From positions 1,922,001 through 1,986,000 of the forward strand of contig NZ_CP076643.1 of the NCBI RefSeq assembly GCF_019226825.1: a stretch of DNA of 64,000 nucleotides, read 5' to 3'. Origin of the DNA: Vibrio ostreae. Lineage in GTDB: Bacteria > Pseudomonadota > Gammaproteobacteria > Enterobacterales > Vibrionaceae. Below are positions 1 to 8,977 of this stretch, piece after piece. Within the stretch, counting starts at the first letter, position 1. Each line of letters opens with the position of its first letter. Below the pieces are notes generated by a model. That model worked only from the letters and a program-made list of their open reading frames with translations. It ran no database searches and was not told the DNA's origin. A program made the position numbers and the translations under genes.

Positions 1-1
1 C

Positions 2-1450
2 GTTCAGGTGCGTCACTTCTTTGAAATGTGGCGTTTGCTATTGTCAGGCAAAAGCTCCTCTAAAGGGATTTCTTCATTCCAGGCACTGGCCGTATCACTG
101 TCCGGTCGTGTCGGTACAGGTAACATCGCCGGTGTGGCAGCGGCTATCGGTTTCGGTGGTCCGGGGGCGGTATTCTGGATGTGGGTAGTGGCCTTCTTCG
201 GCGCAGCAACCGCCTACGCAGAATCCACTCTGGCGCAGATTTATAAAGAAGAAGACAACGGTGAATTCCGTGGTGGTCCGGCTTACTACATTGAGAAAGC
301 CATGGGCCAGAAATGGTACGCCTGGATCTTCGCAATCTCGACCATCTTCGCGTGTGGCGTGCTGCTGCCGGGTGTTCAGTCCAACAGTATTGGTAATGCG
401 GTTGAAGCTGCATTTGGCTCAGGTGACATGATAAACACAGCGATCGGCACATTCAGTTTTGCAAAAATTCTGACCGGTACTGTGATTGCCATCATGCTTG
501 GCTTCATCATCTTCGGTGGCGTAAAACGTATTGCCAGTTTCACCCAGATCGTGGTGCCATTTATGGCTCTGGCGTACATCATTACCGCTTTCGTGATCAT
601 TCTGCTGAACATCGGTGAAGTACCACGTATCTTTGCCATGATCATCGGCGATGCCTTTACACCTATGGCAGGTGTAGGCGCGGCGATTGGCTGGGGTGTG
701 AAACGTGGTGTTTACTCGAACGAAGCCGGTCAGGGTACAGGTCCTCATGCCGCGGCGGCGGCAAGCGTAGAGCACCCGGCTCAGCAAGGTCTGGTGCAAT
801 CATTCTCTATCTACATTGATACCCTGCTGGTTTGTTCAGCAACAGCGTTCATGATTCTGATCACGGGTGCGTACAACGTACACGGCGGCGCAGAAGGTGT
901 GTTCCTGGTTCAGAACCTGGCCGCAGATATCAGTGCTAACGGTCCGGTCTTTACTCAGACCGCTATCGAAACCGCCCTACCGGGCGTGGGTAAACCATTT
1001 GTTGCCTTTGCACTGTTCTTCTTCGCCTTTACCACCATTCTGGCTTACTACTACATTGCAGAAACCAACATCGCCTACATCCGTCGTACCTTTAAAGTTG
1101 ACGGCCTGATGTTCATCCTGAAAATCACCATCATGGCGGCGGTATTCTACGGCACGGTGAAAACGGCTAACCTGGCCTGGGCAATGGGTGACATTGGTGT
1201 TGGCCTGATGGCGTGGCTGAACATCATCGGTATTCTGATCATCTTCTTCCTCGCCAAACCAACCATGGCGGCGCTGAAAGATTACGAAGATCAGCAAAAA
1301 CAGGGTGTGGATGAGTACATCTTCAACCCGGTAAAACTGGGCATCAAGAATGCGACTTACTGGGAAGAGAAATATCAGCGTAAAACGGGTAAATCCCCGC
1401 ATACAGCAGTTGAAGCCAGCTCGGAAACAGCACAAGAAACTTCAATCTGA
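2..1450 (+). CDS. Alanine/glycine:cation symporter family (AGCS) protein, 5' end outside window
   Basis: An inner-membrane sodium-coupled amino acid symporter of the AGCS (AlsT/DagA) family. The visible part has the family stretch SGRVGTGNIAGVA near its start, then GGPAYYIEKAMG, and about ten hydrophobic segments, ending in a charged cytoplasmic tail. The frame is open to the first base of the window and the protein begins in the middle of the usual N-terminal region (family members are roughly 450-550 residues), so the true start lies to the left. The first in-frame GTG at position 8 is unlikely to be the real start. A strong terminator follows the stop. Family is clear; the substrate (alanine, glycine or glutamine) cannot be read from the sequence. 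Confidence 0.93.
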   Translation, partial: VQVRHFFEMWRLLLSGKSSSKGISSFQALAVSLSGRVGTGNIAGVAAAIGFGGPGAVFWMWVVAFFGAATAYAESTLAQIYKEEDNGEFRGGPAYYIEKAMGQKWYAWIFAISTIFACGVLLPGVQSNSIGNAVEAAFGSGDMINTAIGTFSFAKILTGTVIAIMLGFIIFGGVKRIASFTQIVVPFMALAYIITAFVIILLNIGEVPRIFAMIIGDAFTPMAGVGAAIGWGVKRGVYSNEAGQGTGPHAAAAASVEHPAQQGLVQSFSIYIDTLLVCSATAFMILITGAYNVHGGAEGVFLVQNLAADISANGPVFTQTAIETALPGVGKPFVAFALFFFAFTTILAYYYIAETNIAYIRRTFKVDGLMFILKITIMAAVFYGTVKTANLAWAMGDIGVGLMAWLNIIGILIIFFLAKPTMAALKDYEDQQKQGVDEYIFNPVKLGIKNATYWEEKYQRKTGKSPHTAVEASSETAQETSI

Positions 1451-1493
1451 TAACAGCTGATTAAATAATAAAAGCAGTGGATTACACAAAACC

Positions 1494-1520
1494 AAGGGCC
1501 AGCAATGCTGGCCCTTTCTT
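1494..1520 (+). terminator. Rho-independent terminator after the AGCS symporter
   Basis: A perfect stem with AAGGGCCAGC on one side and GCTGGCCCTT on the other around a short AAT loop is followed by a T-rich tail. It lies 43 bases after the symporter stop and just before the stop of the convergent LysR gene. Confidence 0.85.
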
Positions 1521-1535
1521 ATTGGATCGAGAGCG

Positions 1536-2450
1536 CTATGAGTGATTAAAGTCAGGATAAATATCGCGCATGTCCTGCAAGATGGTATCAAACAGCGTCA
1601 TCGCACTCTGAGTCATAATTTCCCGCTTCGGACGCACCATAGAAATCACACTGTCAGGAATGTTGTCCAGCAGCGGCACCACCGCAAATTCGTTCTTGAT
1701 ATAATCCAGATCCAGCGATTCGACCGAAAACAGCGCGGCAAAATCAGCAGTCTGGATCAAAGCACGGGCCAGTGTCATTGATGTGCACTCACGAATGCGT
1801 GACGGGATAGGTAAACCGTTGACCGAAAAAAGTTGATGGTGATAAGTATTCGGGTCATCCGGCGCATCCAGTGTCAGCCATTCGCTCTGGTGCAATGTGC
1901 GCAGCGAGCGGGTATTGCACAGCGGATGCGACTTGCGCGTCACGACCACATTCGGAATACGGCAGATAGCCTGCCATTCCAAAGCGCTGTCTATCACCGG
2001 AATCTGCGAGGTAATGGCAAAATCAACCCCACCCTGGCGCAATTGATTAAGCAACGGCGCCGGACGCAGTTCAATAATACGCAGCGTTACTTCCGGATAA
2101 CGCTGCATAAATGCGTTCAGGCTGGTGGTCAGCGATTTGATCAAAGACGCCACCGGCGTTACGCCGATGGTAATACTGCAATTGGATACCCCGCGCATGG
2201 TATCGATGTCCTGTTTGGCACGCCGTGCAGTCTCGTTCATCATGCGGGCATAGCCGAGCAGACGCTCACCATAAGGCGTGAGTGTCAGACCGCCGGAAGT
2301 ACGTTCAAACAGCGCCACCCCGTATTGCTGCTCCAGCTCTTTAATCGCTTTGCTCAGAGCAGGCTGAGTCAGGTGTAATTGCTCGGCGGCTGTTTTCAGG
2401 CTGCCGGCATTACTGACCGCCAGAAAGGCTTTAATCTGATGTAATTTCAT
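1536..2450 (-). CDS. LysR family transcriptional regulator
   Basis: A 304-residue LysR-type regulator. The N-terminal winged helix-turn-helix (about residues 1-60, containing LTQPALSKAIKELE) is followed by a linker helix and a periplasmic-binding-like effector domain (about 90-300). The ATG is preceded by AGGACGAG at good spacing. It lies directly downstream of, and in line with, the M20 amidohydrolase gene (50-base gap), so it may control that gene and the adjacent MHS transporter. The arrangement resembles abgR with the aminobenzoyl-glutamate genes of E. coli, but similarity in layout is not proof of the same substrate. Confidence 0.93.
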   Translation of the reverse strand: MKLHQIKAFLAVSNAGSLKTAAEQLHLTQPALSKAIKELEQQYGVALFERTSGGLTLTPYGERLLGYARMMNETARRAKQDIDTMRGVSNCSITIGVTPVASLIKSLTTSLNAFMQRYPEVTLRIIELRPAPLLNQLRQGGVDFAITSQIPVIDSALEWQAICRIPNVVVTRKSHPLCNTRSLRTLHQSEWLTLDAPDDPNTYHHQLFSVNGLPIPSRIRECTSMTLARALIQTADFAALFSVESLDLDYIKNEFAVVPLLDNIPDSVISMVRPKREIMTQSAMTLFDTILQDMRDIYPDFNHS

Positions 2451-2500
2451 CTCGTCCTGTTACCTAATGGCGCCCTGTTCTCAGCCATAGCAAGCCGGTA

Positions 2501-3697
2501 TTAATCTGCACGCAGATAATCACCGACCAACCGGACCCAACAGGCCGCACCTATCGTTACTAACTTATCATTAAAATCATAGCCCGGATTATGCACCGAG
2601 CAGCCATGCCACTCGCCTAATCCGTTCGCCAGGGTAAAATAACAACCCGGACGCTGCTGCAGCATCCAGGCAAAATCTTCGCTGCCCGGAATGACCGGCG
2701 CGTCATCGCCGGCCACATTGTCATCACCCAGTACGGCTTGCACCGCCGCACGCGCTGCCAGCGTTTCCGCAGCCGAGTTATGCACAGACGGAACCTGGCG
2801 CAAATACTCCACTTCGCCGCTAATCCCAAATGCCTGACACTGACCGGCAACAATTTCGCGAATGCGTTTTTCAATCAGATCCTGATTAGCAACACTAAAG
2901 TTGCGCACAGATAGCGTCATCATCGCATCATTTGGGATCACATTTGGTGTCGTACCTGCCAGAACCTGACCAATACTGATAATACTTTGATCCGCGGGAT
3001 TGATATTGCGCGACACAATACTTTGCAGCCCGAGAATGATATGGCCGATGGCAATCGTGACATCGTTGGAGAGATGCGGCAGAGCTGCATGACCGCCTTT
3101 ACCGGTCAGACGTATGGTCACTTTATCGGACGACGCCATAAACACCCCACTGCGTACATCGGCCTGGCCGACTGCCTTACCCGGCATATTATGCAACGCA
3201 AAGATGGCATCACACGGAAAGCGCTCAAACAGACCATCTGCGATCATGGCTTTGGCGCCCGATAATCCCTCTTCATCCGGCTGAAAAATCAGATTGAGCG
3301 TGCCATCGAACGACCGGTGACGCGCCAAATGATATGCCGCCGCAAGCAAGATGGCAGTGTGGCCATCATGACCGCAGGCATGCATGCGCCCGTCAATGGT
3401 ACTGGCGTAAGGCAATCCGGTTTGTTCATGAATCGGCAATGCATCCATATCAGCACGAAGGCCGATCGTGCGCGCTGAAGAACCATTTTTCAGCACTCCG
3501 ACCACACCGTGGCCACCGATCCCGGTATGGGTCTCATAACCCCACTCGCGCAGCAGGCCAGCCACCAGCTCGGCAGTTGCCGGGACTTCGGCACCGAGTT
3601 CAGGGTGAGCGTGAATGGTATGGCGGGTCTGGATAAATTGTTCGCAACTGGCGACAAAGTCGGCGTCATTCAACAGAGAGAATTCAGGTACTGTCAT
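2501..3697 (-). CDS. M20 family amidohydrolase (hippurate/N-acyl-amino acid hydrolase type)
   Basis: A metal-dependent M20D peptidase-like amidohydrolase that probably cleaves an N-acyl or N-aroyl amino acid. The motifs GLRADMDALPI, HACGHDGHT, FQPDEEG and the late PGSEDFAWM supply the expected metal ligands, and a dimerisation domain lies in the middle (about residues 185-300). There is no signal peptide, so it should act in the cytoplasm. Two ATGs lie six bases apart; AAGGA sits at workable distance only from the second, so I start at 3697. The neighbouring MHS transporter and LysR regulator suggest an uptake, hydrolysis and regulation unit. The substrate is not deducible. Confidence 0.93.
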   Translation of the reverse strand: MTVPEFSLLNDADFVASCEQFIQTRHTIHAHPELGAEVPATAELVAGLLREWGYETHTGIGGHGVVGVLKNGSSARTIGLRADMDALPIHEQTGLPYASTIDGRMHACGHDGHTAILLAAAYHLARHRSFDGTLNLIFQPDEEGLSGAKAMIADGLFERFPCDAIFALHNMPGKAVGQADVRSGVFMASSDKVTIRLTGKGGHAALPHLSNDVTIAIGHIILGLQSIVSRNINPADQSIISIGQVLAGTTPNVIPNDAMMTLSVRNFSVANQDLIEKRIREIVAGQCQAFGISGEVEYLRQVPSVHNSAAETLAARAAVQAVLGDDNVAGDDAPVIPGSEDFAWMLQQRPGCYFTLANGLGEWHGCSVHNPGYDFNDKLVTIGAACWVRLVGDYLRAD

Positions 3698-3781
3698 CGT
3701 CATTTCCTTATGTTGGATTCAGGTTACATCGGCACGGGTTAAGTGCAGCGTTTTACTTATGCGAGCATGTTAACTGCGGCG

Positions 3782-3841
3782 CTTTATGACTACAGCTCTT
3801 TATGACTACGGTTCTTTATGACTAAGGCTCTTTAAGACTTA
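3782..3841. repeat. 16-bp tandem repeat overlapping a stop codon
   Basis: Three full copies and most of a fourth of a 16-base unit (CTTTATGACTACAGCT and close variants) begin at 3782, 3798, 3814 and 3830. The last copy contains the stop codon of the MHS transporter (3832-3834) and part of its last codons, so the array looks like slippage copies of the gene's own end. Confidence 0.85.
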
Positions 3842-5145
3842 ACAGCTTTAGCCGGAAAACGGCCCATCGCGATGCAGCTGACCACGATGGCGAACATCAG
3901 ATAAAAAGCCGGTGCCATCTTGTTACCACTCCACTCAATCAGACTAGCGACCAATAGCGGAGTAAAACCACCGAAGACGGTTACACCAAAGCCGTAAATC
4001 ATTGAAATCCCACTGGCCCGGTACTGCTGCGAAAACGCTTCCATGATCAGTACCAGCAGTGACGCATTCGATAACGCAAACAGGGCAATCAACACACCAA
4101 TGACCAGCAGCGCTTTGACCACAGAAGCATCGCCACCCAGTAACGTGAAGGCCGGATAAATAAACAGGAAGGAACCGAACATGCCGAGCAGCGGCAGTGT
4201 TTTTCGGCTCGCCAGACGATCAGCCCATTTGCCGAACACCGGCATCAGCACCATCAACATCAGCCCCGCCATGACAGCGACGGCAAAGGCCGTGGTCGAG
4301 GAATAACCCAGCTCTTTGATGAGGTAAGTCGGCATGTAAAACACCTCAATATACATGCAGGCCGTGCCACCCCAAATCATCAGCATACCGGTTAGTATGG
4401 TACCGCCCTGCTTGCTGAGTACGGTCTTGAACGGAGTATCCTGCGCTTTTGGGTCAGCCTGATGGGATTCATTGAGATGACGACGGATGTACCAGCCAAC
4501 CGGACCAATCAACAAGCCCAGTACAAACGGAATACGCCAGCCCCAGCTATGTACCTCTTCAGCTGACAACAGCCCGTTGACGGCAAAACCGACCAGAGCC
4601 CCGACCAGGGCAGCCGCGCCCTGACTGGCGATCTGCCAGCTCACCATATAACAGCGCCGCTGATAGTTATCCGATTCCATCAAGGCCGCAGAGGCAGTAC
4701 CAATCTCTCCCCCCGCCGACAACCCCTGCAGCAGACGCCCTACCACCAGAATAATCGTGGCAGCAATCCCTATGCTTTCATAGGTCGGCGTCAGCGCGAT
4801 CATCCCGGTTCCGACGGTCATCAGGGTAATAGTCAGGGTCAGCGCCGCTTTACGGCCATACTTGTCGGCATAGTTACCGATCATAACCGCGCCCAACGGT
4901 CGCATGACAAAACCGACCCCGAACGTCGCGAGCGAGAGCAGTAAACCTGCGGCAGCGCCACCGACATTGAAAAATAACTCACCGATAATGACGGCAAAAA
5001 AGCTGTATACGGTAAAGTCGTACATTTCCAGTCCGTTGCCGAGCGAAATGGCGAAAATGGCTTTACGTGAATCTGCTGTCTTGGCTTGCTGAACTTGGCC
5101 TGATGCCACTTCAGCATCAAGTGAACTCGATAGTGTGCTGCTCAT
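3832..5145 (-). CDS. MFS transporter, metabolite:H+ symporter (MHS) family
   Basis: A 437-residue inner-membrane carrier of the major facilitator superfamily. The segment GNGLEMYDFTVYSFFAV, the loop ADKYGRKAAL between the second and third helices and GRLLQGLSAGGEIG are hallmarks of the MHS subfamily (ProP, ShiA, KgtP and CitA relatives), whose members move osmolytes or organic acids with protons. Twelve hydrophobic segments are visible. The ATG has GAAGGGAC upstream. The gene lies 134 bases upstream of the M20 amidohydrolase on the same strand, so it may import that enzyme's substrate. The C-terminal end runs into a 16-bp tandem repeat. Confidence 0.93.
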   Translation of the reverse strand: MSSTLSSSLDAEVASGQVQQAKTADSRKAIFAISLGNGLEMYDFTVYSFFAVIIGELFFNVGGAAAGLLLSLATFGVGFVMRPLGAVMIGNYADKYGRKAALTLTITLMTVGTGMIALTPTYESIGIAATIILVVGRLLQGLSAGGEIGTASAALMESDNYQRRCYMVSWQIASQGAAALVGALVGFAVNGLLSAEEVHSWGWRIPFVLGLLIGPVGWYIRRHLNESHQADPKAQDTPFKTVLSKQGGTILTGMLMIWGGTACMYIEVFYMPTYLIKELGYSSTTAFAVAVMAGLMLMVLMPVFGKWADRLASRKTLPLLGMFGSFLFIYPAFTLLGGDASVVKALLVIGVLIALFALSNASLLVLIMEAFSQQYRASGISMIYGFGVTVFGGFTPLLVASLIEWSGNKMAPAFYLMFAIVVSCIAMGRFPAKAVKS

Positions 5146-5507
5146 GGTGTCCCTTCCCTGTCATTCGTCGCGATTCATTCGCTATCAATGCTATTGATAA
5201 TAACCATTGCCCAACTTTCCATCACAAACCAAAAGCTAAGCAAATAACTAAAAAGTTAATTCTGCGGGCAGCAAAGCAAACCATAATCGCGCAAAGCGCA
5301 CTACTTACGGGCATTGGCTCTCATTTTTTACCAATACATGCTCAACCTGAGTCATATCACCGTATAAACCCTGTAACCATCGACCATTATCATCTATATG
5401 TACGTGCACGAACAATTGACTAAAAGTTTGGCCGATAAAAAAAAGGAAACAAAAAAGAAGACCGAAGCCTTCTTATTGTCATGATTGAATATGAGATCCG
5501 CGGCGGG
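5146..5507. other. Intergenic region, nothing recognised
   Basis: This 362-base gap separates two genes of the same strand and must hold the promoter of the MHS transporter. I see no coding signal. A weak imperfect hairpin followed by A-rich sequence near 5437-5480 could end the transcript of the downstream symporter gene. Confidence 0.4.
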
Positions 5508-6452
5508 CTAACGGCTACTTTCAGCGTCAGGCTGAGCACTCATCTGAGACGTTCGCTTGCTCCAGTATCCTGCCAGTAAAGAGCCGGAAAGATTGTGCCA
5601 GATGGAGAAAATCGTTCCGGCCACGGCTGAAGCCGGGGTAAAGAATTTCATCGCCAGAGCCGTCGCCAGACCCGAGTTCTGCAAACCGACTTCAAAGGCG
5701 ACCGTACGACAAATACTCTCATTAAAGCCTAGCCCCCGGCACACCCAGTAACCCGCGGTAATACCCAAACTGTTGTGCATGATCACTGCCAGCGCCACGA
5801 TAGGACCAATTGTCTGTAACTGGCCAGCATTCAGTGCCACAACGATAGCGATGATCATCACAATCGCCACCATAGAAATCAAAGGCAGGACAGGTTCCAG
5901 TTTTTCGGTAACAGAGTGGAGGAAAACGTTGATCAGCAGGCCAATCGCCACGGGCAACAGCACGATTTTAATCAGGCTGAGTAACATGCTCATCGCAGGC
6001 ACATCCACACTGTGTCCCGCCAGCAGCTCGACCAGCAACGGGGTAAGTACTACGCCGAGCAGCGTCGAGATAGACGTCATGGTGATCGACAGCGCCACAT
6101 CGCCTTTGGCCAGATAGCACATCACGTTGGATGAGGTACCGCCGGCCACACTGCCCACCAGCACCATACCTATAGTTAGAACCGGATCGAAACCGAGCAG
6201 CAGACTGATCAGCAGCGCCGCCAACGGCATCACGCTAAACTGCAGAATCAGCCCGACGCCAATCGCCTTTTTATTGCTGACAACATTAAGGAAATCTTTC
6301 GGTTTCAGAGTCAGGCCCATGGCCAGCATAATAATGGTCAGTAAAGGGACAATCTGGCTTTTCAGGTCGACAAATAATGCGGGAGAGAAATACGCCCATA
6401 GAGAGAACAGCACGGCCCAAAGCGGGAAGAGCTGAGTAATAATCCGTAGCAT
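5508..6452 (-). CDS. Bile acid:sodium symporter (BASS) family transporter
   Basis: A 314-residue membrane protein with nine to ten hydrophobic helices. The N-terminal part (VPLLTIIMLAMGLTL) and GSVAGGTSSNVMCYLAKGDVAL, with the later FEVGLQNSGLATALA, match the SBF/BASS family (YocS/ASBT-like), including the helix-breaking segments that form the sodium sites. Bacterial members carry bile acids, pantoate or other organic anions; the substrate here is unknown. AGGAA lies upstream of the ATG. The short hydrophilic C-terminus ends in DAESSR. It stands alone between the MHS transporter and satP. Confidence 0.93.
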   Translation of the reverse strand: MLRIITQLFPLWAVLFSLWAYFSPALFVDLKSQIVPLLTIIMLAMGLTLKPKDFLNVVSNKKAIGVGLILQFSVMPLAALLISLLLGFDPVLTIGMVLVGSVAGGTSSNVMCYLAKGDVALSITMTSISTLLGVVLTPLLVELLAGHSVDVPAMSMLLSLIKIVLLPVAIGLLINVFLHSVTEKLEPVLPLISMVAIVMIIAIVVALNAGQLQTIGPIVALAVIMHNSLGITAGYWVCRGLGFNESICRTVAFEVGLQNSGLATALAMKFFTPASAVAGTIFSIWHNLSGSLLAGYWSKRTSQMSAQPDAESSR

Positions 6453-6491
6453 GGTGATACATTCCTGTTGTAGTTTTTAAATAGAATTGTT

Positions 6492-6506
6492 GTGTTTATA
6501 AAACAC
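6492..6506. promoter_or_regulatory. Candidate operator upstream of the BASS transporter
   Basis: A perfect palindrome GTGTTT-ATA-AAACAC lies 40 bases before the transporter start, in an A+T-rich stretch. It could be a repressor site; no regulator is assigned. Confidence 0.3.
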
Positions 6507-6669
6507 TCATCAAACTATCATTTAACCATCAACAAACAACCGCAAATTTAGTAGGGGCAAATCATTTTCGGCCGGGATGAGACCAATGAGTCAGTGGAAT
6601 GAAACGGGTTAATAAGTCGGATTAGGCTATTGATCAGCAGATTTAAACCAAGCTATCAAACCGCAGGCA

Positions 6670-6696
6670 TAAAAAAAGCTGGCACCAGGCCAGCTT
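6670..6696 (-). terminator. Rho-independent terminator of satP
   Basis: On the minus strand the stem AAGCTGGC/GCCAGCTT runs into a row of seven T, 24 bases after the satP stop. Confidence 0.85.
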
Positions 6697-6719
6697 GTTG
6701 TCCGCACTCGTGTCAGCGC

Positions 6720-7316
6720 TTATGCAGTGATTTCTTGCGCAGCAGGTGCTGACTCTTTTTTCTTCTCGCCGATTGGCAGTACCACACGACCGTATTCGTT
6801 GTTCAGTACTTGTGCCATTGCGAAGTACACTGCGCTCGCGCCACAGAAGATACCTTCGAAACCTGCAATCATGCCGATGAATTCATTACCGGTGAAGTCA
6901 CGAATCGCCAGCAGAGCAAACAGGATAGTCAGAGAACCAAATACCACTTGCTTCGCTACCGGGTAGCACAGTGAACCGATGAACATAAAACCAGTGAAGA
7001 TGCCCCACAGTGCCAGGTACCAGCCCATGAAAGAAGCCGGGCTTGCAGGCAGACCCATTTTTGGCATCACGATAAGACCAACCAGAGTCAGCCAGAACAG
7101 ACCGTAAGAGGTAAACGCCGTCGTACCGAATGTATCACCACGTTTAAAGCACATGATGCCAACAATCACTTGGCTCAGACCGCCGTAAAAAATACCCATA
7201 GCCAGAATCATTGAATCCAGCGGGAAGAAACCTGCGTTATGAATATTAAGCAGAATAGTCGTCATGCCGAATCCCATCAGGCCAAGCGGTGCTGGGTTAG
7301 CTAATTTAGTAGACAT
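6720..7316 (-). CDS. satP: Acetate uptake transporter (GPR1/FUN34/YaaH family)
   Basis: A small inner-membrane acetate/succinate:proton carrier. The family signature [14 protein letters not shown] lies at the N-terminus, followed by six hydrophobic helices and a charged C-terminal tail ([10 protein letters not shown]). An upstream in-frame ATG would add 18 residues, but GAAGG lies 8 bases ahead of the ATG at 7316 and the family begins just before NPAPLGL, so the shorter 198-residue form is chosen. It is a single-gene unit with its own terminator. It fits with the glyoxylate shunt genes farther along for growth on acetate, although the two loci are not linked. Confidence 0.93.
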   Translation of the reverse strand: MSTKLANPAPLGLMGFGMTTILLNIHNAGFFPLDSMILAMGIFYGGLSQVIVGIMCFKRGDTFGTTAFTSYGLFWLTLVGLIVMPKMGLPASPASFMGWYLALWGIFTGFMFIGSLCYPVAKQVVFGSLTILFALLAIRDFTGNEFIGMIAGFEGIFCGASAVYFAMAQVLNNEYGRVVLPIGEKKKESAPAAQEITA

Positions 7317-7645
7317 CAAAGTTACCTTCAAAAATGTGAATAAAAATTGCGCGCGAATTTTAAATGCCACAAGAATAAAAGATAGATTTTATTTATGCAA
7401 ACTTAGATTTCATATATATAGTTATTGAGCAACTTAAAACCAAAAGCTACAACATCAGAAAAAATAATTAAAAGTCCTTATAAAACAGAACGTTAAATTA
7501 CAACCGAGTTGGAACAATTACTCAGTGCCGTACTCATAACTCGTTTCTGTATTTTCACTTACCGTCGCCTGCCTCATATACGGAACAGTGTTCTATATTA
7601 TCCATAAAGATAACAGCAATGGATTGCTTATTGGCACTAACATAA
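7317..7645. other. Intergenic region between divergent satP and GtrA-like genes
   Basis: A 329-base A+T-rich stretch that must contain both divergent promoters. No clear operator, small ORF or RNA structure was recognised. Confidence 0.4.
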
Positions 7646-7792
7646 ATGAAGACAATTGATGATGTACTCACACAGGGTCAGAACAGTGGCGGAGGATCAC
7701 TTTCTGATCTCAATGACATTGCACTGCAGCGCTGCAACACAAATACTGACAGAACAACTCACAACCTCGGTGACGATAGCCAAAAATGCAGT

Positions 7793-8149
7793 ATGCTTAA
7801 ACTCTTTGCCAAATACAGCGCGATCGGCATAGTGAATACCGTCATTCACTGGGGGATCTTTGTTCTATGTGTATACGGGTGGAACAGTAGCCAGGCAGTT
7901 GCTAACCTAACTGGCTTTATACTGACCGCCAGTTTCAGCTTTTTTGCCAACGCCCGCTTTACCTTTCAATCTCAGGCGACCGGGGCCCGCTATCTCCTGT
8001 TTCTCGGATTTATGGGCCTGCTATGTCTGGCCAACGGATGGCTGGCCGATCAACTGGTACTGCCACCAGTGCTGACCCTGGTGACCACTTCCCTGCTCAG
8101 CCTGCTGCTTGGGTTTATCTACACCAAGCAAGTTATATTTCGCCGCTGA
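7793..8149 (+). CDS. GtrA-like family membrane protein
   Basis: A small four-helix membrane protein of the GtrA/DPMS family. Members often help flip undecaprenyl-phosphate sugars or sit beside polysaccharide glycosyltransferases. The start LFAKYSAIGIVNTVIHWGIF, the mid-segment FFANARFTF and the end FIYTKQVIFRR are typical. The frame can also begin at an ATG at 7646, which would add 49 hydrophilic residues; neither ATG has a convincing ribosome site, and I prefer 7793 because the family begins there. No glycosyltransferase gene is nearby, so its partner and role here are unknown. Confidence 0.75.
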   Translation: MLKLFAKYSAIGIVNTVIHWGIFVLCVYGWNSSQAVANLTGFILTASFSFFANARFTFQSQATGARYLLFLGFMGLLCLANGWLADQLVLPPVLTLVTTSLLSLLLGFIYTKQVIFRR

Positions 8150-8201
8150 TCGGGTTGTTGTGTCACGCTGGTTACTGTCTGTTCCTAGAGCGTTAAAGCA
8201 A

Positions 8202-8225
8202 CAAGCCCATGACAACATGGGCTTG
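8202..8225. terminator. Hairpin between convergent GtrA-like and ompK genes
   Basis: The stem AAGCCCATG/CATGGGCTT with loop ACAA lies between the two convergent stops. It lacks a T tract on either strand, so it is a weak two-way terminator at best. A hairpin with the same core lies on the far side of ompK. Confidence 0.5.
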
Positions 8226-8251
8226 GTCACAATCAGAATCAACCGCCAGGC

Positions 8252-8977
8252 TCAGAAGTGCCACTTAACCAATAACGAAGCGTTGCGCTCATTGGCATTA
8301 TCGATACCAAATTTATTATTCCAGAACGAATACTCGATACCGAGATACAAAGGTGATTCCAGGCCGAGATGTTTACCGGCATTCCATTTGATTTGTGAGG
8401 TCCAATTCATCTCTGCCTTGTTAGTGTCCGAGGCGGACGACCAGTCAAGAAAACCATCCCACAGGAACTCTTCTTGCGCAATCGTCACCGGCAGACCCCA
8501 GGTCCAGGTCAGCTGCTCATCGTCATCATTATTATCGTTATCGGCTTTATAAAGGTTGATATTGAAATATTTGAAGCCGGGAACATCGAGTGAAAAGCCT
8601 ACACCATATAGCAGGTTGTCAAACCCTTCCCCAGATTCCCAGGTACTCGCCAGCAGCACATCCTTAACCGGACCGAATGACAGCTCACTACCGGAAAGAT
8701 TGCTCAGACTCAGGCGCGGTGAGAACTCCATGTAGTTTTCAGTGGTGCCGTCATCCCATTTGAGCCGATCCATGAAGAAAAAAGTATCGCCCCAGTTATG
8801 ACCACTGGCATGTTCAAAGGTAAATACCTGGCGATCTTTATCGCCCACTTCATAGTGACTGCCGTTCAGATAAGTCAGGCTGAAATCCTGCCATTTCATT
8901 TCAGCCCAAGCCGTTGAAGTAATCATGGCACTGCACAGGCCAATCAACAAAGTTGTCGCTGCGTGTCTGGTTTTCAT
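8252..8977 (-). CDS. ompK: Outer membrane protein OmpK (Tsx-like nucleoside channel family)
   Basis: An outer-membrane beta-barrel of the Vibrio OmpK/Tsx family. In V. parahaemolyticus OmpK is the receptor for phage KVP40. The N-terminus is a Sec signal peptide ending in STAWA before EMKWQDFSLTYLNG, and the C-terminus ends LLVKWHF with the terminal Phe expected for Bam-dependent insertion. Alternating polar and aromatic strands run through the protein, with an Asp/Asn-rich loop (KADNDNNDDDE) near the middle. The ATG at 8977 follows AAAGGAAG at good spacing; an earlier in-frame ATG at 9055 would place 26 non-signal residues first and is rejected. Confidence 0.93.
   Translation of the reverse strand: MKTRHAATTLLIGLCSAMITSTAWAEMKWQDFSLTYLNGSHYEVGDKDRQVFTFEHASGHNWGDTFFFMDRLKWDDGTTENYMEFSPRLSLSNLSGSELSFGPVKDVLLASTWESGEGFDNLLYGVGFSLDVPGFKYFNINLYKADNDNNDDDEQLTWTWGLPVTIAQEEFLWDGFLDWSSASDTNKAEMNWTSQIKWNAGKHLGLESPLYLGIEYSFWNNKFGIDNANERNASLLVKWHF

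Noticed and set aside
1536..3697. Naming the LysR/M20 pair abgR/abgB
   Set aside because: The layout is similar to the E. coli abg genes, but the second amidohydrolase subunit AbgA and the AbgT carrier are missing, so the names would imply too much.
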